A stretch of DNA of 38,870 nt from an uncultured Prevotellaceae bacterium (GTDB taxonomy: Bacteria; Bacteroidota; Bacteroidia; Bacteroidales; Bacteroidaceae): the NCBI GenBank assembly GCA_900317305.1, contig ONGG01000053.1:1-38870 (forward strand), given 5' to 3'. Positions 1 through 7,560 of this stretch are shown in pieces (position 1 is the first letter of the stretch; each line of letters starts with the position of its first letter). The notes beneath the pieces are model-generated. The model saw only the letters and a list, made by a program, of their open reading frames with translations. It did not search any database and was not told where the DNA came from. The position numbers and the translations under genes are program-made.

Positions 1-22
1 ACAACATTAAACAAATACAACA

Positions 23-193
23 ATGAAAGCAATGGATATCAACCCCGTCGTAGCAGTAGAGTACAGCAAGGAGGCCTTCGCCGCCAAGTGCAAGAAAGCA
101 ATATCGAAGTTCATCGACACCTACCTGGTGTTCTTCCAGATGCCCACCGGCATGATAGTGAACCCTGAGCAGCAGCAGATCTGGAAAAGATAA
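23..193 (+). CDS. Hypothetical 56-aa protein
   Basis: A short open frame starts with ATG at 23 and ends with TAA at 191-193, giving a 56-residue protein that begins MKAMDINPVVAVEYSKEAFA. It is followed about 50 nt later by a clear intrinsic terminator, which supports transcription through it. It shows no signal peptide, membrane segment or motif that I recognise; the middle is rich in Lys/Ala and the end is polar. The 22 nt in front are AT-rich as is usual for leaders in this group. The promoter lies outside the window. It could be a genuine small protein or the tail end of a larger degenerated gene; I cannot assign a function. Confidence 0.45.
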   Translation: MKAMDINPVVAVEYSKEAFAAKCKKAISKFIDTYLVFFQMPTGMIVNPEQQQIWKR

Positions 194-243
194 TAGTTAA
201 GCAATAGCAAAAACACATTACATATCTTATAGTTTGTTTCATC

Positions 244-278
244 GCCACCCAGTCGTTCATGCTGGGTGGCTTTTTTTT
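244..278 (+). terminator. Intrinsic terminator after the 56-aa ORF
   Basis: A perfect 9-bp stem (GCCACCCAG at 244-252 with CTGGGTGGC at 262-270) closes a 9-nt loop and is followed directly by eight T residues at 271-278. This is a textbook rho-independent terminator reading on the plus strand. Confidence 0.9.
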
Positions 279-515
279 CCTCTAATCTTAGAGGGGGAGG
301 AAATTACCTTGACTGCGAGTACGACATTTCGCTTCCCCTCTTTCAAGGAATGGGGATAGTTGGTATGGTTAATCTGTCCTCTCTTCTTCTAAGACGGGGT
401 CCTCTCTCATTTGAGATTCTACACCAAGTTCAGCCAGGACAAATGAGTAATGGATGGATAAAACTGTGAACGAATGTTAAATAATAGCCTTTTAGTGAAA
501 AAAAAGGGCGAAATG
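279..515. other. Gene-poor stretch with decayed palindromic sequence
   Basis: No convincing gene lies between the terminator at 278 and the promoter at 516. The stretch contains two purine/pyrimidine-asymmetric partial palindromes: CCCCTCTTTC near 335-344 facing AATGGGGA near 348-355, and CCTCTCTTC near 379 facing GACGGGG near 393. They resemble in style the C-rich/G-rich palindromes seen at 18278 and 19194. A 67-codon open frame spans the stretch but starts inside the terminator hairpin and has no recognisable product. I interpret the stretch as decayed repeat sequence, with low certainty. Confidence 0.3.
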
Positions 516-547
516 TTTGGAGCATATTCATATTTGGACTACTTTTG
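516..547 (+). promoter_or_regulatory. Bacteroidota-type promoter of the ytr-like operon
   Basis: TTTG at 516-519, a 20-nt spacer and TACTTTTG at 540-547 match the primary sigma promoter of Bacteroidota (-33 TTTG, -7 TAnnTTTG). Transcription should start near 553, about 58 nt before the ATG at 611. The operator-like inverted repeat at 549-572 begins one base after the -7 box. Confidence 0.8.
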
Positions 548-548
548 C

Positions 549-572
549 AGTGTACTATTAAGGTAGTACACT
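549..572. promoter_or_regulatory. Candidate GntR (YtrA-type) operator, perfect inverted repeat
   Basis: AGTGTACTA, six bases, then TAGTACACT: two 9-bp arms that are exact reverse complements. It covers the expected transcription start (about 553) of the operon beginning at 611. The operon contains a YtrA-subfamily GntR repressor at 3602-3979, and members of that subfamily commonly repress their own ABC-transporter operons from palindromes at the promoter. The inverted repeat and its position are seen directly; assignment to this regulator is inference from gene context. Confidence 0.7.
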
Positions 573-610
573 ATAACACTGATTTAATAATCATTTTTAA
601 AAATACAACT

Positions 611-1105
611 ATGGATATCATCATCACCGTTTTCACCGTACTGAGCATGTACCTGAACCTGTCAAGCAACCCCAACAGTGACTATTGCTACAACGCCGAC
701 ATTGAGAATGGCGTAGTGAATGCCCTCTATGTATTCGACAACAAGAGCGACTACCTGACTCCCACCTATGCCTACCAATTCACCTACGACGAGGCAGGGC
801 GCCTGTCGGAGAAAGCCACCTATAACTGGAACAAGGAGACGAAGACCTACGAGCCCTACTACAAATTGCAGTTCGACTACAACGGCCTGGGCTATGAACT
901 CTCACACTGCCTCTGGAGCAAGAACACCCAAACCTGGCAACCCGCCGACGAGTCGATGGTCTACTTCCTGGACAACAACCATCTGCGCTCGGTGACCCAT
1001 TACCAGCATGAGCAGGAAACCGACCAGACCACGGTGAGCCATCTGTTCGTGCAAGACCCCTACGAGGACTACCTGCTCACCCTGCTGGCCAATGCCAACC
1101 AATAA
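611..1105 (+). CDS. DUF3836-like protein, first gene of the ABC-transporter operon
   Basis: A 164-residue protein. The frame is open from 545, but 545 lies within the -7 box of the promoter, so the ATG at 611 (MDIIITVFTVLSMYLNL) is the only sensible start. The first ~17 residues are hydrophobic and may serve as an export signal, although the usual positively charged start is missing. The rest is rich in Tyr, Trp, Asp and Asn with recurring strands of the kind FTYDEAGRLSEKATYNWN and LQFDYNGLGYELS, which resembles the DUF3836 proteins of Bacteroides and Prevotella and, more loosely, YD-type beta repeats. Function of that family is unknown to me. It is followed 40 nt later by the ABC ATPase gene and shares its promoter and operator, so it is probably induced together with the transporter. 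Confidence 0.7.
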   Translation: MDIIITVFTVLSMYLNLSSNPNSDYCYNADIENGVVNALYVFDNKSDYLTPTYAYQFTYDEAGRLSEKATYNWNKETKTYEPYYKLQFDYNGLGYELSHCLWSKNTQTWQPADESMVYFLDNNHLRSVTHYQHEQETDQTTVSHLFVQDPYEDYLLTLLANANQ

Positions 1106-1145
1106 TGTAACCGCCATCCATAACCCATATAAAAAGACATTCATC

Positions 1146-1991
1146 ATGATAGACATCAATAACATCAGCTTCGCCTACGCAGGCCAGAAAGAGAAAGTGT
1201 TCGACCACTTCAGTCTGCAGCTCAACGCCAACAACATCTATGGTCTGCTGGGCAAGAACGGCACCGGCAAGAGCACCCTGCTCTACCTCATCTCGGGCCT
1301 GCTCCGGCCAAAAGAGGGCAGCGTGACCGTAGACGGCTACAAGTCGATAGACCGCCGTCCCGAGATGCTCGAGGAAGTGTTCATCGTGCCCGAGGAGTTC
1401 GACCTGCCCGCGATGACGCTCGACAAATACGTGAGCATCAACGAGCCCTTCTACCCCCATTTCAGCCGTGAGGTGCTGAACAACTGCCTCAACGACTTCG
1501 AACTGCCCGCCTCGCTCTCGCTGCAGTCGCTCTCGATGGGCCAGAAGAAGAAAGTGTTCATGAGCTTCGCCCTGGCCGCCGGCACCCGCCTGCTGCTGAT
1601 GGACGAGCCCACCAACGGACTCGATATCCCCTCGAAAGTGCAGTTCCGCCGCGTGGTGGCCAACAACATGACCGACGACCGCACGCTCATCATCTCCACC
1701 CATCAGGTGCACGACGTGGAGTCGCTGCTCGACCATATCCTCATCCTGAGCAAGGACAAACTGCTGCTCGACGCCTCGGTGGGCAACATCTGCGAGCGCT
1801 ACAACTTTGAGTACCGCGCACCCGGCAGCCGTACCGACGACGTGCTCTACAGCGAACCCTCGGTACAAGGCAACGCCGTGATCACCCCCCGCCAGGCCGG
1901 CACTGACGAGACACCACTCAACCTCGAGCTGTTCTTCAACGCCGTGACGCTGGGCAAGGTGAATGGCATGAACGACAACACACAATCCTAA
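1146..1991 (+). CDS. ABC transporter ATP-binding protein (YtrB-like)
   Basis: A 281-residue nucleotide-binding subunit that would power the two permeases encoded next. Walker A is GKNGTGKST (residues 36-44), the signature is a degenerate LSMGQ (normally LSGGQ), Walker B with catalytic Glu is LLLMDEP, and the switch His lies in IISTHQ. The core ends near residue 215; a roughly 65-residue C-terminal extension follows, as is common in ATPases of the antibiotic-responsive Ytr/Bcr type. The ATG at 1146 is chosen because it starts at the conserved first strand (MIDINNISFAY); the frame is open further upstream without conservation. Gene order ATPase, permease, permease, GntR, and the absence of a binding protein, point to an export or membrane-stress system rather than an importer. 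The substrate cannot be told. Confidence 0.88.
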   Translation: MIDINNISFAYAGQKEKVFDHFSLQLNANNIYGLLGKNGTGKSTLLYLISGLLRPKEGSVTVDGYKSIDRRPEMLEEVFIVPEEFDLPAMTLDKYVSINEPFYPHFSREVLNNCLNDFELPASLSLQSLSMGQKKKVFMSFALAAGTRLLLMDEPTNGLDIPSKVQFRRVVANNMTDDRTLIISTHQVHDVESLLDHILILSKDKLLLDASVGNICERYNFEYRAPGSRTDDVLYSEPSVQGNAVITPRQAGTDETPLNLELFFNAVTLGKVNGMNDNTQS

Positions 1992-2003
1992 CACCCTACT
2001 ACG

Positions 2004-2789
2004 ATGAGCAAGAATCTCAACTTCGATCGCCTGGGCAAACTGGTAAGATGGACCACGGTCACCGACCGGAGCAACATCATAAGAAGTTTTTGGATGTATT
2101 TAGCCTTACTGTGCATCATCCTACAGCTCGACAACCTAAGATTCGTAATGAACAGCGGAGTAAGAATTGGGTTCACCTATGGTTGTGTCATCGCCATGAT
2201 AGTAGGTCTGCTGGCCGGCGGCGGATCCTATTTCTTCAACTCCTTCAATCAATGGAAAGACGGCATCAGAGAGCTCTGCCTGCTGCCGGCCTCACGCCTG
2301 GAAAAATTCCTCGTGCGCTACCTGTTCAGTTGGGGCGTACAGATTGTCAGCTTCACCGTCTGTCTGCTGATCGCCGACGTGCTGCAATATATCGTGGGTT
2401 TCGTCCTAGGCCGCGAGCCACTCTTCTGGGTCACGAGCCGTGTCATCGAAACCATGAACATAGTGAACTGGGACGGCAAGACGATCTTCGTGGTCATCGC
2501 ACTGATGGCATGGAGCAACACGTTGTTCCTTTTGGGCTCAAACTTCTTCCGCAGCCTGAAATACAGCTTCGTCTACACCGGCCTCGTGCTGACTGCACTC
2601 TTTATAGGCTTCTTGCTGCTGTTGCCCTCCGGCAGTTACCAGACGGGCTTTGCTCTCGGCAGCATGGTGAAGCAGCATGGCATCGTCATCGGCTGCATCG
2701 GCATATTGCTCAGCATAGCCAACGTGATGGCAGCCTACCGCCTCTTTGGCCACCGGCCACTGATTGGCAGATTCATCAACCCCCTCTAA
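2004..2789 (+). CDS. ABC transporter permease-like membrane protein
   Basis: A 261-residue polytopic protein with about six hydrophobic segments: roughly residues 29-48, 55-75, 105-135, 160-178, 190-210 and 230-250. A basic loop around GIRELCLLPASRLEKFLVRY precedes the third segment; a 'LLPAS..EKFLVRYL' stretch like this is common in the ABC-2-like permeases of Bacteroidota. It starts 12 nt after the ATPase stop and ends 12 nt before the second permease. The second permease has the equivalent motif (TLPATNLERWTTATL), so the pair are diverged paralogues that would form a heterodimer. No substrate-specific feature is visible. Confidence 0.8.
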   Translation: MSKNLNFDRLGKLVRWTTVTDRSNIIRSFWMYLALLCIILQLDNLRFVMNSGVRIGFTYGCVIAMIVGLLAGGGSYFFNSFNQWKDGIRELCLLPASRLEKFLVRYLFSWGVQIVSFTVCLLIADVLQYIVGFVLGREPLFWVTSRVIETMNIVNWDGKTIFVVIALMAWSNTLFLLGSNFFRSLKYSFVYTGLVLTALFIGFLLLLPSGSYQTGFALGSMVKQHGIVIGCIGILLSIANVMAAYRLFGHRPLIGRFINPL

Positions 2790-2801
2790 AACAGAAAGAA
2801 T

Positions 2802-3605
2802 ATGAAGAATTTCAATATCAAAAGATTCTGGCAGACCTTCAAATGGTATTTCTACGAGAACCGCGGCATGATACTGAAATGGACCGCCAGTGTGGCACTA
2901 GTGACCGCCATCCTGGAACTGCTGTTCGTGGGCCTCGTCAGCATGAGCAAACCTTCGGAGCCGGGATTCTCGCCCTATACCCTCGGGTTGTTCGCCGCCA
3001 ACTCCATATGCGTGGTATTGATCATGTTTTCCGTCCTCTATATCAACAGCTACATCTTCGGATGGATTAAACAGAAGCAGAAGCGCATCGCCTTCCTCAC
3101 GTTGCCAGCCACCAACCTGGAGCGATGGACCACAGCCACCCTCTATGCCGCCGTCATCATCCCGGCATGCATCATCGCAGGCTATCTTGTGGGCGACGTG
3201 GTGCGCAACATCGTCTTCTACCTGCCGAGCAAGGGATGGGTCTTCGGCTTTGACGCTTTCACGAACATGGCCGGACATTACGGAGGAAACACGACAATCC
3301 TGAGCAAAATACTGAACTACGTCATTCTCATCTGGACGAGCACATTCTTTATCCTCGGTGGCACCTGGTTCAAGAAAGCGCAGTTCATCGTCATTACCGC
3401 CATCGAGTTGGCACTTACCCTCTCGCTGGGTTATCTGGCCAAAGTGTGCGACGCGCCATGGCTCAACCTGTGGAGCAACCAAGACGGCGCCACAGGCGTA
3501 GTACACCTCATCATCCTGGTGGCATTTTCCATCTTCAACCTATGGCTGAGCTACAGGATATTCAAGCGTTTCCAAATCATCACCTCTAATTGGACCAATC
3601 AATGA
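2802..3605 (+). CDS. ABC transporter permease-like membrane protein, paralogue
   Basis: A 267-residue membrane protein with about six hydrophobic segments. It shares layout and the motif LTLPATNLERW with the preceding permease, indicating an old duplication. The N-terminus (MKNFNIKRFWQTFKWYFYEN) is basic and aromatic, consistent with a cytoplasmic amphipathic start. Its TGA stop (3603-3605) overlaps the ATG of the GntR gene (3602-3604), a classic translational coupling arrangement, so permease and repressor are made together. Confidence 0.8.
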   Translation: MKNFNIKRFWQTFKWYFYENRGMILKWTASVALVTAILELLFVGLVSMSKPSEPGFSPYTLGLFAANSICVVLIMFSVLYINSYIFGWIKQKQKRIAFLTLPATNLERWTTATLYAAVIIPACIIAGYLVGDVVRNIVFYLPSKGWVFGFDAFTNMAGHYGGNTTILSKILNYVILIWTSTFFILGGTWFKKAQFIVITAIELALTLSLGYLAKVCDAPWLNLWSNQDGATGVVHLIILVAFSIFNLWLSYRIFKRFQIITSNWTNQ

Positions 3606-3979
3606 ATTTCAGCAACGACAAAGCAATATACATACAGATGGCCGACCGGCTCTGCGACGAGATCCTCTCGGGGAAATACGCCGACGACGCCCGCATACCC
3701 AGCGTGCGCGAATATGCCGTGCTGCTGCAGGTGAACACCAACACCGCCATGAAGGCCTACGACCAACTGGCACGCGACGAGGTGATCTACAACAAGCGCG
3801 GACTGGGCTACTTCGTGAAGCCTGGCGCCAAAGAGCAGATCATGACCGCCCGCCGCAGCGAGTTCCTTGAGGAACACCTGCCCGAACTCTTCCGCAACAT
3901 GCGGCTGCTGGGCATCGACATCCACGACATCGAGAAGGCGTGGACGGAATGGGAACAGAAACAGAACGAAAAAGAATGA
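3602..3979 (+). CDS. GntR-family transcriptional regulator, YtrA subfamily
   Basis: A 125-residue regulator. Residues ~5-72 form the GntR winged helix: AIYIQMADRLCDEILSGKY, then RIPSVREYAVLL, VNTNTAMKAYDQL and the wing GLGYFVKPGA. The remainder is only ~50 residues of helix (FLEEHLPELFRNMRLLGI), too short for a large ligand-binding domain, which is the mark of the YtrA subfamily. The ATG at 3602 overlaps the upstream stop codon; the frame is open for four more codons upstream but without a better start. The likely target is the 9-bp inverted repeat at 549-572 over the operon's own start point, giving negative autoregulation relieved by an unknown, probably membrane- or antibiotic-related, signal. 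Confidence 0.9.
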   Translation: MNFSNDKAIYIQMADRLCDEILSGKYADDARIPSVREYAVLLQVNTNTAMKAYDQLARDEVIYNKRGLGYFVKPGAKEQIMTARRSEFLEEHLPELFRNMRLLGIDIHDIEKAWTEWEQKQNEKE

Positions 3980-3981
3980 CC

Positions 3982-5220
3982 ATGAGAAAGAACCTGTTAT
4001 TATTAGCATTGCTGCCCATGCTTGGCCTCCATGCCCAGCAACTGGAGGGCAGTTGGAAAGGCACCCTGAATGTAGGTCTGCAGAAACTCACCATGGTACT
4101 GCATATCGACAAGGACAAGCCAAGCGTCACCATCGACATTCCGGAGCAAGGTGGCGAGAACATCCCAATGGAGGTGAAGCACCTTTCGGCCGACTCCATC
4201 CACGTGACGTTATCGAAGAACAACGCCAGTTACGAGGGAAAACTGAACGACGGCCAACTGAAGGGTGTCTTCAAACAAAACATCCTCGCCCTACCGCTGA
4301 ATTTCGAACCGGGCGACGTGGTGGTGAACCGTCCACAAGAGCCCCATCCGCCTTATCCCTACACCACCGAGGAGGTGCGCTTCGTCAACCCCGTGGCCAA
4401 CGACACCCTGGCTGGCACACTGACCTACCCCATAGGCTTCAAGAAGAAAAAGGCACCCGTGGTGCTGATGGTGACGGGCAGCGGACCGCAGAACCGCGAT
4501 GAGCAGGTGTTCAGGCACAAGCCCTTCCTCGTGCTGGCCGACTGGCTGGCCCGTCATGGCATCGCCAGCCTGCGCTACGACGACCGTGGCACGGGGGCAT
4601 CGACGGGCGACTTCGGAGATGCCACCACTGCCGACTTCGCCGACGATGCCCGTGCGGGAATCCAATTCCTGAGAAACCGCAAGGAGTTCCGCAAGGTGGG
4701 AATCATCGGGCACAGCGAGGGTGGCGCCATCGCCTTCATGCTGGGCAGCGAGGCAGTGCCCGACTTCATCGTCAGCCTGGCGGGTCCTGCCGGAAGGATC
4801 GACACCATGATGGTGGCCCAACTCAACCTGATTGGCCGCTCGCAGGGCATGACGCAAGACATGGTGAAGACCACCAAAGATGCGCGCAACTACCTGAAAA
4901 TGGCCGACAAAAGCAAATGGATGGACTATTTCATCGATATGGACCTCTCTCCCTACGTGAGAAAAACCTTCTGTCCGGTATTGGCACTGGGTGGCGAGAA
5001 AGACCTGAACGTGCCGCCTTCGTTCAATACGAAAGCCCTCGAGGATAACCTTCCCCAGAACAAGCTCAACGTCATCAAGGTATATCCCGGACTAAGCCAT
5101 CTGTTCCATCACTGCACGACTGGCAACCCCTCACTGGCGTTCAGCATCGAGGAGACCATCTCGCCGGAAGTGCTGAACGATATCTCAGGCTGGATCTTGT
5201 CGCTGGGAAAGAAGAGATAA
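3982..5220 (+). CDS. Secreted alpha/beta-hydrolase (serine esterase/peptidase-like)
   Basis: A 412-residue protein with a signal peptide (MRKNLLLLALLPMLGLHAQ) and, after an N-terminal beta-rich region of about 125 residues, an alpha/beta-hydrolase domain. The nucleophile elbow is GHSEGG with Ser245; the oxyanion region is VTGSGPQNRDE; the probable catalytic His is H373 in LSHLFHH. A conserved FRHKPF..LADWLARHGIASLRYDDRGTGAS stretch is typical of the large Bacteroidota family of periplasmic hydrolases. The ATG at 3982 lies 2 nt after the GntR stop; a GTG further upstream (3940) is inside the GntR gene and lacks a signal peptide. It is the last gene of the operon, so it may act on the same envelope stress. 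Substrate unknown. Confidence 0.85.
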   Translation: MRKNLLLLALLPMLGLHAQQLEGSWKGTLNVGLQKLTMVLHIDKDKPSVTIDIPEQGGENIPMEVKHLSADSIHVTLSKNNASYEGKLNDGQLKGVFKQNILALPLNFEPGDVVVNRPQEPHPPYPYTTEEVRFVNPVANDTLAGTLTYPIGFKKKKAPVVLMVTGSGPQNRDEQVFRHKPFLVLADWLARHGIASLRYDDRGTGASTGDFGDATTADFADDARAGIQFLRNRKEFRKVGIIGHSEGGAIAFMLGSEAVPDFIVSLAGPAGRIDTMMVAQLNLIGRSQGMTQDMVKTTKDARNYLKMADKSKWMDYFIDMDLSPYVRKTFCPVLALGGEKDLNVPPSFNTKALEDNLPQNKLNVIKVYPGLSHLFHHCTTGNPSLAFSIEETISPEVLNDISGWILSLGKKR

Positions 5221-5221
5221 T

Positions 5222-5400
5222 TAGGAGTTCAGAAGTTCAGGAGTTCAGGAGTTCAGACAATAGAACTTCTTTGGGAGTTCAGACAATAGCACTTCTTAGG
5301 AGTTCAGACAATAGCCCGATTTCACCTGTTGGGCTTTAGTTGTTGTTAACCATAGTAATGTCTGAACTCCTGAACTTCTGTAACTCCTGAACTTCTTTTT
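5222..5400. repeat. Tandem and inverted GTTCAG repeats, likely bidirectional terminator
   Basis: The gap between two convergent genes is built almost wholly of repeats. Three direct copies of GGAGTTCAGACAATAG start at 5248, 5274 and 5299, each followed by ACTTCTT or similar. GTTCAGGAGTTCAGACA at 5243-5259 is the exact reverse complement of the arm at 5359-5375. A T run follows the right arm (5394-5401), so the structure could end transcripts from the left. A related repeat lies at 25348-25386. The family is dispersed and not coding. Confidence 0.75.
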
Positions 5401-5403
5401 TGT

Positions 5404-6204
5404 TCATGGCCGTGTGAAGCCATCTTCCTCACACCGGCTCTTCAAGTGGTTGATGCGTGTATCGTAGTCGGGATGCGACGCGAACACCTTCAGCCACTTG
5501 GTGTATTTCAAGTTCTTCGATTTCGACATCTTCTTCAACTTCTCGAAGAGTTTTACCATGGCCCACGGGTTCTTGTCGTGGCGCTTGAGCAGGTCGTAGC
5601 CATAGTCGTCGGCCTCGGTCTCATGCACCTTGGAGTGGGCGGCAGAGAGCACGGCACTGCTCACCGACCCGAGGAAGGAGTCGGAGATGGTGGCCCAGGT
5701 GTCGCTGAACACCCCGATGGCATCGGATGCCGCGCTGCGCATCATCGCACTGCGCCATGCCTTCTTCGAGTGCTTCAGGGCCACATGGCCAATCTCGTGG
5801 CCGAGCACCCCCAGCAGTTCGTCGTCGGAGAGTTGGTCCATCAGTCCCGAGAACACCCTCACGCTGCCGTCGGGACAAGCGAAAGCATTGAGTTCGGAAG
5901 TCTTGTAGACCTTGAAATTGAGGGTTATGCCCTCCACGCTATTGATGCCGCTCATCACGCGCCTCAACCGCTTGGAGTAGGAATTGTTGTAGCCAAGCAC
6001 CTTGTTCTGCTGGTCCATATACGCCACCTCCTCGCTCACCATCTGGGCCAGTCGCTCATCGGTGATGGTCATGGCCTGGTGGGTCTTCCATAGGCCCGTG
6101 ATCACCTTGCCCCAGTTTTGTGCCGGGGCCGCAGAGGCCATCGTGAGGCATACCGCCAGAAGCAGGACCTTGATTATTCGCATTGGGAAATTCTTTCTCT
6201 TCAT
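5404..6204 (-). CDS. M48-family metallopeptidase, exported
   Basis: A zinc metalloprotease of the M48 (Ste24/HtpX/BepA-like) family, 266 residues. The zinc motif HEIGH gives ligands H136 and H140 with catalytic E137, and the third ligand is in HETEADDYGYDLL. A signal peptide is visible (basic MKRKNFPMRIIK, then VLLLAVCLTMASAAPAQ), so the enzyme should act in the periplasm or at the envelope, as BepA-like proteins do in outer-membrane quality control. The start at 6204 is preferred because AGGAC lies just upstream; ATG at 6180 (MRIIK) is an alternative giving a shorter signal peptide. The gene starts 8 nt after the stop of the small gene upstream and is probably co-transcribed with it. Confidence 0.88.
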   Translation of the reverse strand: MKRKNFPMRIIKVLLLAVCLTMASAAPAQNWGKVITGLWKTHQAMTITDERLAQMVSEEVAYMDQQNKVLGYNNSYSKRLRRVMSGINSVEGITLNFKVYKTSELNAFACPDGSVRVFSGLMDQLSDDELLGVLGHEIGHVALKHSKKAWRSAMMRSAASDAIGVFSDTWATISDSFLGSVSSAVLSAAHSKVHETEADDYGYDLLKRHDKNPWAMVKLFEKLKKMSKSKNLKYTKWLKVFASHPDYDTRINHLKSRCEEDGFTRP

Positions 6205-6212
6205 GTGATGTC

Positions 6213-6596
6213 CTACGCCTTCTGTCCTGAAGCCTCTCCTTTTTCCCATTCTTCCCATTGGCGCATGGCCTCCTGCCAGTCGGTCTGCTCGCCTTCGGCG
6301 ATGGCCTCCTTTTGCCGCTGAGCCTCGTCGCGGGCCTTGTCGCGGGCACGCTTGGCCTTCATCGCGGCGATGGTGGCATCGTCGAGAATCTCGATAGCCC
6401 CACGCCGGATGGCAGCCTGCAGTTCCTCCTCACCGAACGCCTTTCCGGGTTCGTTGAAGTCGGAGATATTGAACTCGTAGTTCACTCTCAGGTCGTGACG
6501 CACCAGTTTCTGCTGAGCGCGGTTGCCCGCGTTCTTCTTGCGCAGCAGCACGCCAATCTCCTTGATTTCCTGTTGTGAGAATTTGTTTCTACCCAT
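6213..6596 (-). CDS. Conserved-type hypothetical protein, charged helical
   Basis: A 127-residue soluble protein starting MGRNKFSQQEIKEIGVLLRK. It is rich in Lys, Arg, Glu and Gln, with a long predicted helix near the C-terminus (AIAAMKAKRARDKARDEAQRQ) likely to be coiled coil, and a more ordered middle (YEFNISDFNEPGKAFGEEELQAAIRRGAIEIL). There is no signal peptide or membrane segment. Proteins of this type appear as hypotheticals in Bacteroides and Prevotella; I know no function. It lies directly upstream of the M48 protease with an 8-nt gap and about 50 nt downstream of the PAP2 phosphatase gene, so all three may share a transcript. Confidence 0.75.
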   Translation of the reverse strand: MGRNKFSQQEIKEIGVLLRKKNAGNRAQQKLVRHDLRVNYEFNISDFNEPGKAFGEEELQAAIRRGAIEILDDATIAAMKAKRARDKARDEAQRQKEAIAEGEQTDWQEAMRQWEEWEKGEASGQKA

Positions 6597-6648
6597 TATT
6601 CGTTTGTTCTGGCTTGCCAGAGTCTTGGCAAGCTTTTATGGTGTGGTG

Positions 6649-7518
6649 CTATTTCACCACCACCTTCTTGTTATTCATGATGACCAGGCCACGGGCATTC
6701 TCGCCGGCCGGGGTACCGTCGATGCGATAGACACGGTTATTGCCAGAGGCGGCGGGAACGGCGGGAACGGGACGGATGGCCGACAGTTGTCCGGTCTTCT
6801 CCAGGAATTCCTGCTGTGCCTTGGCCAACTGCTCAAGGAAGGCAGGGCTGGTGTGCAGTGCGGCATACCCGATGCTTGCCCCCACTCGACTGGCGTCGAC
6901 ATCACTCTGCCAGTGGGCACCCTCTATCACGCGGCTCTCGCCATACATCCATCCACGGGCGAAGATGGTGTCGGCATTGGCGGGATTGATCTCGGCCAGC
7001 AGCAGAGCGGTGGTCCAACCACGGGAAGTGTGTCCGGAAGGATAACTGCCCTCGCCCCGCACATCCGACTCCGTATCCGGCGAGAGCAAGTGCTCGTCGT
7101 ACATCTCGAAAGGTCGCAGACGCTTATAGAAGGCCTTGGGCTCCACACGCATCTGGTCGGTGGTGGTGAGGCTGGTCTCGAGCAGTTTCCAAATCTCCGG
7201 CGTGTCCTCACGCGAGATGGTAAGTCCGAAGGGAATGTTGAACTCTGCGAAGAGATTCTCGAACGACCAGATGGCATCGCGTTGCGCGATGGCGGCTCGC
7301 TCAGGGTTGAGGCGCTGTGTCTTGCCCCACTGATAGCGCACCACATCGTTGGCGAACTCCGGGCTGTTGAAGGCCGGTGGCGGTGGCAGGCACTTGATGA
7401 GGTTGGGCAGTTCGTCTGTGGTTAAATAAGGTGTCACGGCATCTTGTGCACTCAACGAAGACGACGCACAGAAGAATGAAATGGCCAAAACGATGGCCTT
7501 GCTGAAATTCTTTTTCAT
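6649..7518 (-). CDS. PAP2-family (class A) acid phosphatase, secreted
   Basis: A 289-residue enzyme of the PhoN-like class A non-specific acid phosphatases. The three-part PAP2 signature is complete: K-x6-RP as KAFYKRLRPF, PSGHTSRGW, and SR-x5-H-x3-D as SRVIEGAHWQSD. A signal peptide (MKKNFSKAIVLAISFFCASSSLSAQ) exports it. It should hydrolyse phosphomonoesters in the periplasm or outside the cell. After the catalytic domain comes a Pro/Ala linker and a tail reading VYRIDGTPAGENARGLVIMN, then NKKVVVK, which resembles the C-terminal sorting-type tails (IYxLDGRxV...KGLYIxNGKKVVxK) of secreted Prevotella proteins; this suggests, but does not prove, type IX export or surface attachment. Confidence 0.9.
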   Translation of the reverse strand: MKKNFSKAIVLAISFFCASSSLSAQDAVTPYLTTDELPNLIKCLPPPPAFNSPEFANDVVRYQWGKTQRLNPERAAIAQRDAIWSFENLFAEFNIPFGLTISREDTPEIWKLLETSLTTTDQMRVEPKAFYKRLRPFEMYDEHLLSPDTESDVRGEGSYPSGHTSRGWTTALLLAEINPANADTIFARGWMYGESRVIEGAHWQSDVDASRVGASIGYAALHTSPAFLEQLAKAQQEFLEKTGQLSAIRPVPAVPAASGNNRVYRIDGTPAGENARGLVIMNNKKVVVK

Positions 7519-7560
7519 TTGAATTTATTTTTTTTAATTGTTTTTTAAATGATAAGGCTT

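Noticed and set aside
266-469. 67-codon open frame starting near the terminator
   Set aside because: It begins inside the terminator hairpin, has no recognisable features, and covers decayed palindromic sequence; no support as a gene.
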